DNA of 16,463 bases from Cellvibrionales bacterium UBA4495 (lineage in GTDB: Bacteria; Pseudomonadota; Gammaproteobacteria; Pseudomonadales; Porticoccaceae). Shown one piece after another: positions 15,969 through 16,463 of the stretch. The stretch covers positions 45,899-62,361 of the forward strand of contig DGNJ01000116.1 in the NCBI GenBank assembly GCA_002388905.1, in the 5' to 3' direction. Both the position numbers and the translations under genes were made by a program. Each line of letters begins with the position of its first letter. Position 1 is the first letter of the stretch. The notes beneath the pieces were generated by a model. That model was not told where the DNA came from, did not search any database, and saw only the letters and a program-made list of their open reading frames with translations.

Positions 15969-16463
15969 ATGAGTATCAAAGACACCAACGCCGGCTACAG
16001 CTGGCTGACCATTGCCCTGCACTGGATCGTTGCGGCAGGCATGATCACCCTGTTCGTCATCGGTGTATCGGCGGACGAGGCGGCCACCGAGGAGCGGGAA
16101 GTCGAACTGCTTATGCTCCATGTGTCCATTGCCATGTCCCTGTATGTCATCTTCTGGGCCCGTATCATCTGGCGCCTGGCCAATGTCCGTCCCGCCCTCG
16201 CACCCCAGGCACCGTTGCTGCAATGGCTGGCCTACTGGGTACCCCTGGTATTGCTGGCGGCACTGGCGGTACAGCTTGTCAGCGGCCCCATCACCGTCCT
16301 GTCCACCGGCAACCCCATTCAGGTCTTTGGCGTTACGGTTGTACCGGCGATCATGGACAGATCGGAAACCGTGCACGAGATCGCCGAAACCTTTCATGTG
16401 GCCGGTGCCACAGTCATCCTGGTGGCCTTTGGCCTCCACGTCCTGGGGGTCCTCAAACACCTG
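15969..16463 (+). CDS. cytochrome b561, CybB type (cut by window end)
   Basis: A multi-helix membrane di-heme cytochrome. E. coli CybB acts as a superoxide:ubiquinone oxidoreductase; whether this homologue does is inferred. The first 165 residues are present and the frame is open at the window end, so perhaps 10-25 residues are missing. Four hydrophobic segments are visible (about 12-33, 49-70, 87-105 and 144-162). Candidate heme-ligand histidines lie in LHWIVAAG (H18), LMLHVSI (H51), VHEIAETFHV (H136, H143) and GLHVLG (H157). Two adjacent ATG codons at 15966 and 15969 are possible starts; 15969 has GGAG at the better spacing of seven. It follows cmoA after 47 bases and could be in the same transcript. 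Confidence 0.9.
   Translation, partial: MSIKDTNAGYSWLTIALHWIVAAGMITLFVIGVSADEAATEEREVELLMLHVSIAMSLYVIFWARIIWRLANVRPALAPQAPLLQWLAYWVPLVLLAALAVQLVSGPITVLSTGNPIQVFGVTVVPAIMDRSETVHEIAETFHVAGATVILVAFGLHVLGVLKHL

Noticed and set aside
1..16463. A defence, toxin-antitoxin, phage or CRISPR system
   Set aside because: I looked for repeats, integrases, restriction or toxin-like pairs and unusual composition and saw none. The genes are ordinary core functions plus small unknowns.

Overview
The window looks like chromosomal core sequence from a GC-rich gammaproteobacterium. The nagZ, lexA and topA neighbourhood with its small conserved unknowns resembles the arrangement I recall from Pseudomonas and its marine or halophilic relatives (Marinobacter or Halomonas-like). 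This is recalled synteny plus protein family type, not a database match, so I do not name a genus. There are no tRNA or rRNA genes, insertion sequences, phage genes, CRISPR arrays or obvious transferred islands. Genes are closely packed and codon use looks uniform.

Left part (1-4176). The 5' end of nagZ (murein recycling) runs leftward off the window from a good promoter. Diverging from it are a small acidic DUF6763-type protein, a PilU-like type IV pilus retraction ATPase without its usual pilT partner, and lexA with a self-regulatory SOS box over its promoter. Facing lexA on the minus strand is a small conserved unknown gene. Then comes a DUF6586-like gene, which lies 5 nt downstream of topA and is probably translationally coupled to it. 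The sulA and psrA genes that flank lexA in Pseudomonas are not here.

Middle (4182-10902). topA (DNA topoisomerase I, complete, with three C-terminal zinc fingers) is on the minus strand behind a leader that contains a hairpin. Upstream of it is a small membrane-anchored protein of unknown function. Divergent from that are a UspA-family protein, then a soluble lytic transglycosylase (slt) overlapping tatD by 4 nt.

Right part (10918-16463). Two minus-strand genes encode a DUF836 glutaredoxin-like protein and a small exported protein with two cysteines. They are separated by a strong hairpin. Divergent from them is a plus-strand run: a large M16C presequence-protease-like metallopeptidase, a hotdog-fold thioesterase, cmoA (tRNA wobble uridine modification, overlapping the thioesterase gene by 4 nt) and the start of a cytochrome b561 cut by the window edge.

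I found no clear evidence of a new multi-gene system. The items most worth a second look are the glutaredoxin-like/exported-Cys pair, the orphan pilU, cmoA without cmoB beside it, the topA leader and its coupled partner, and several small conserved unknowns.
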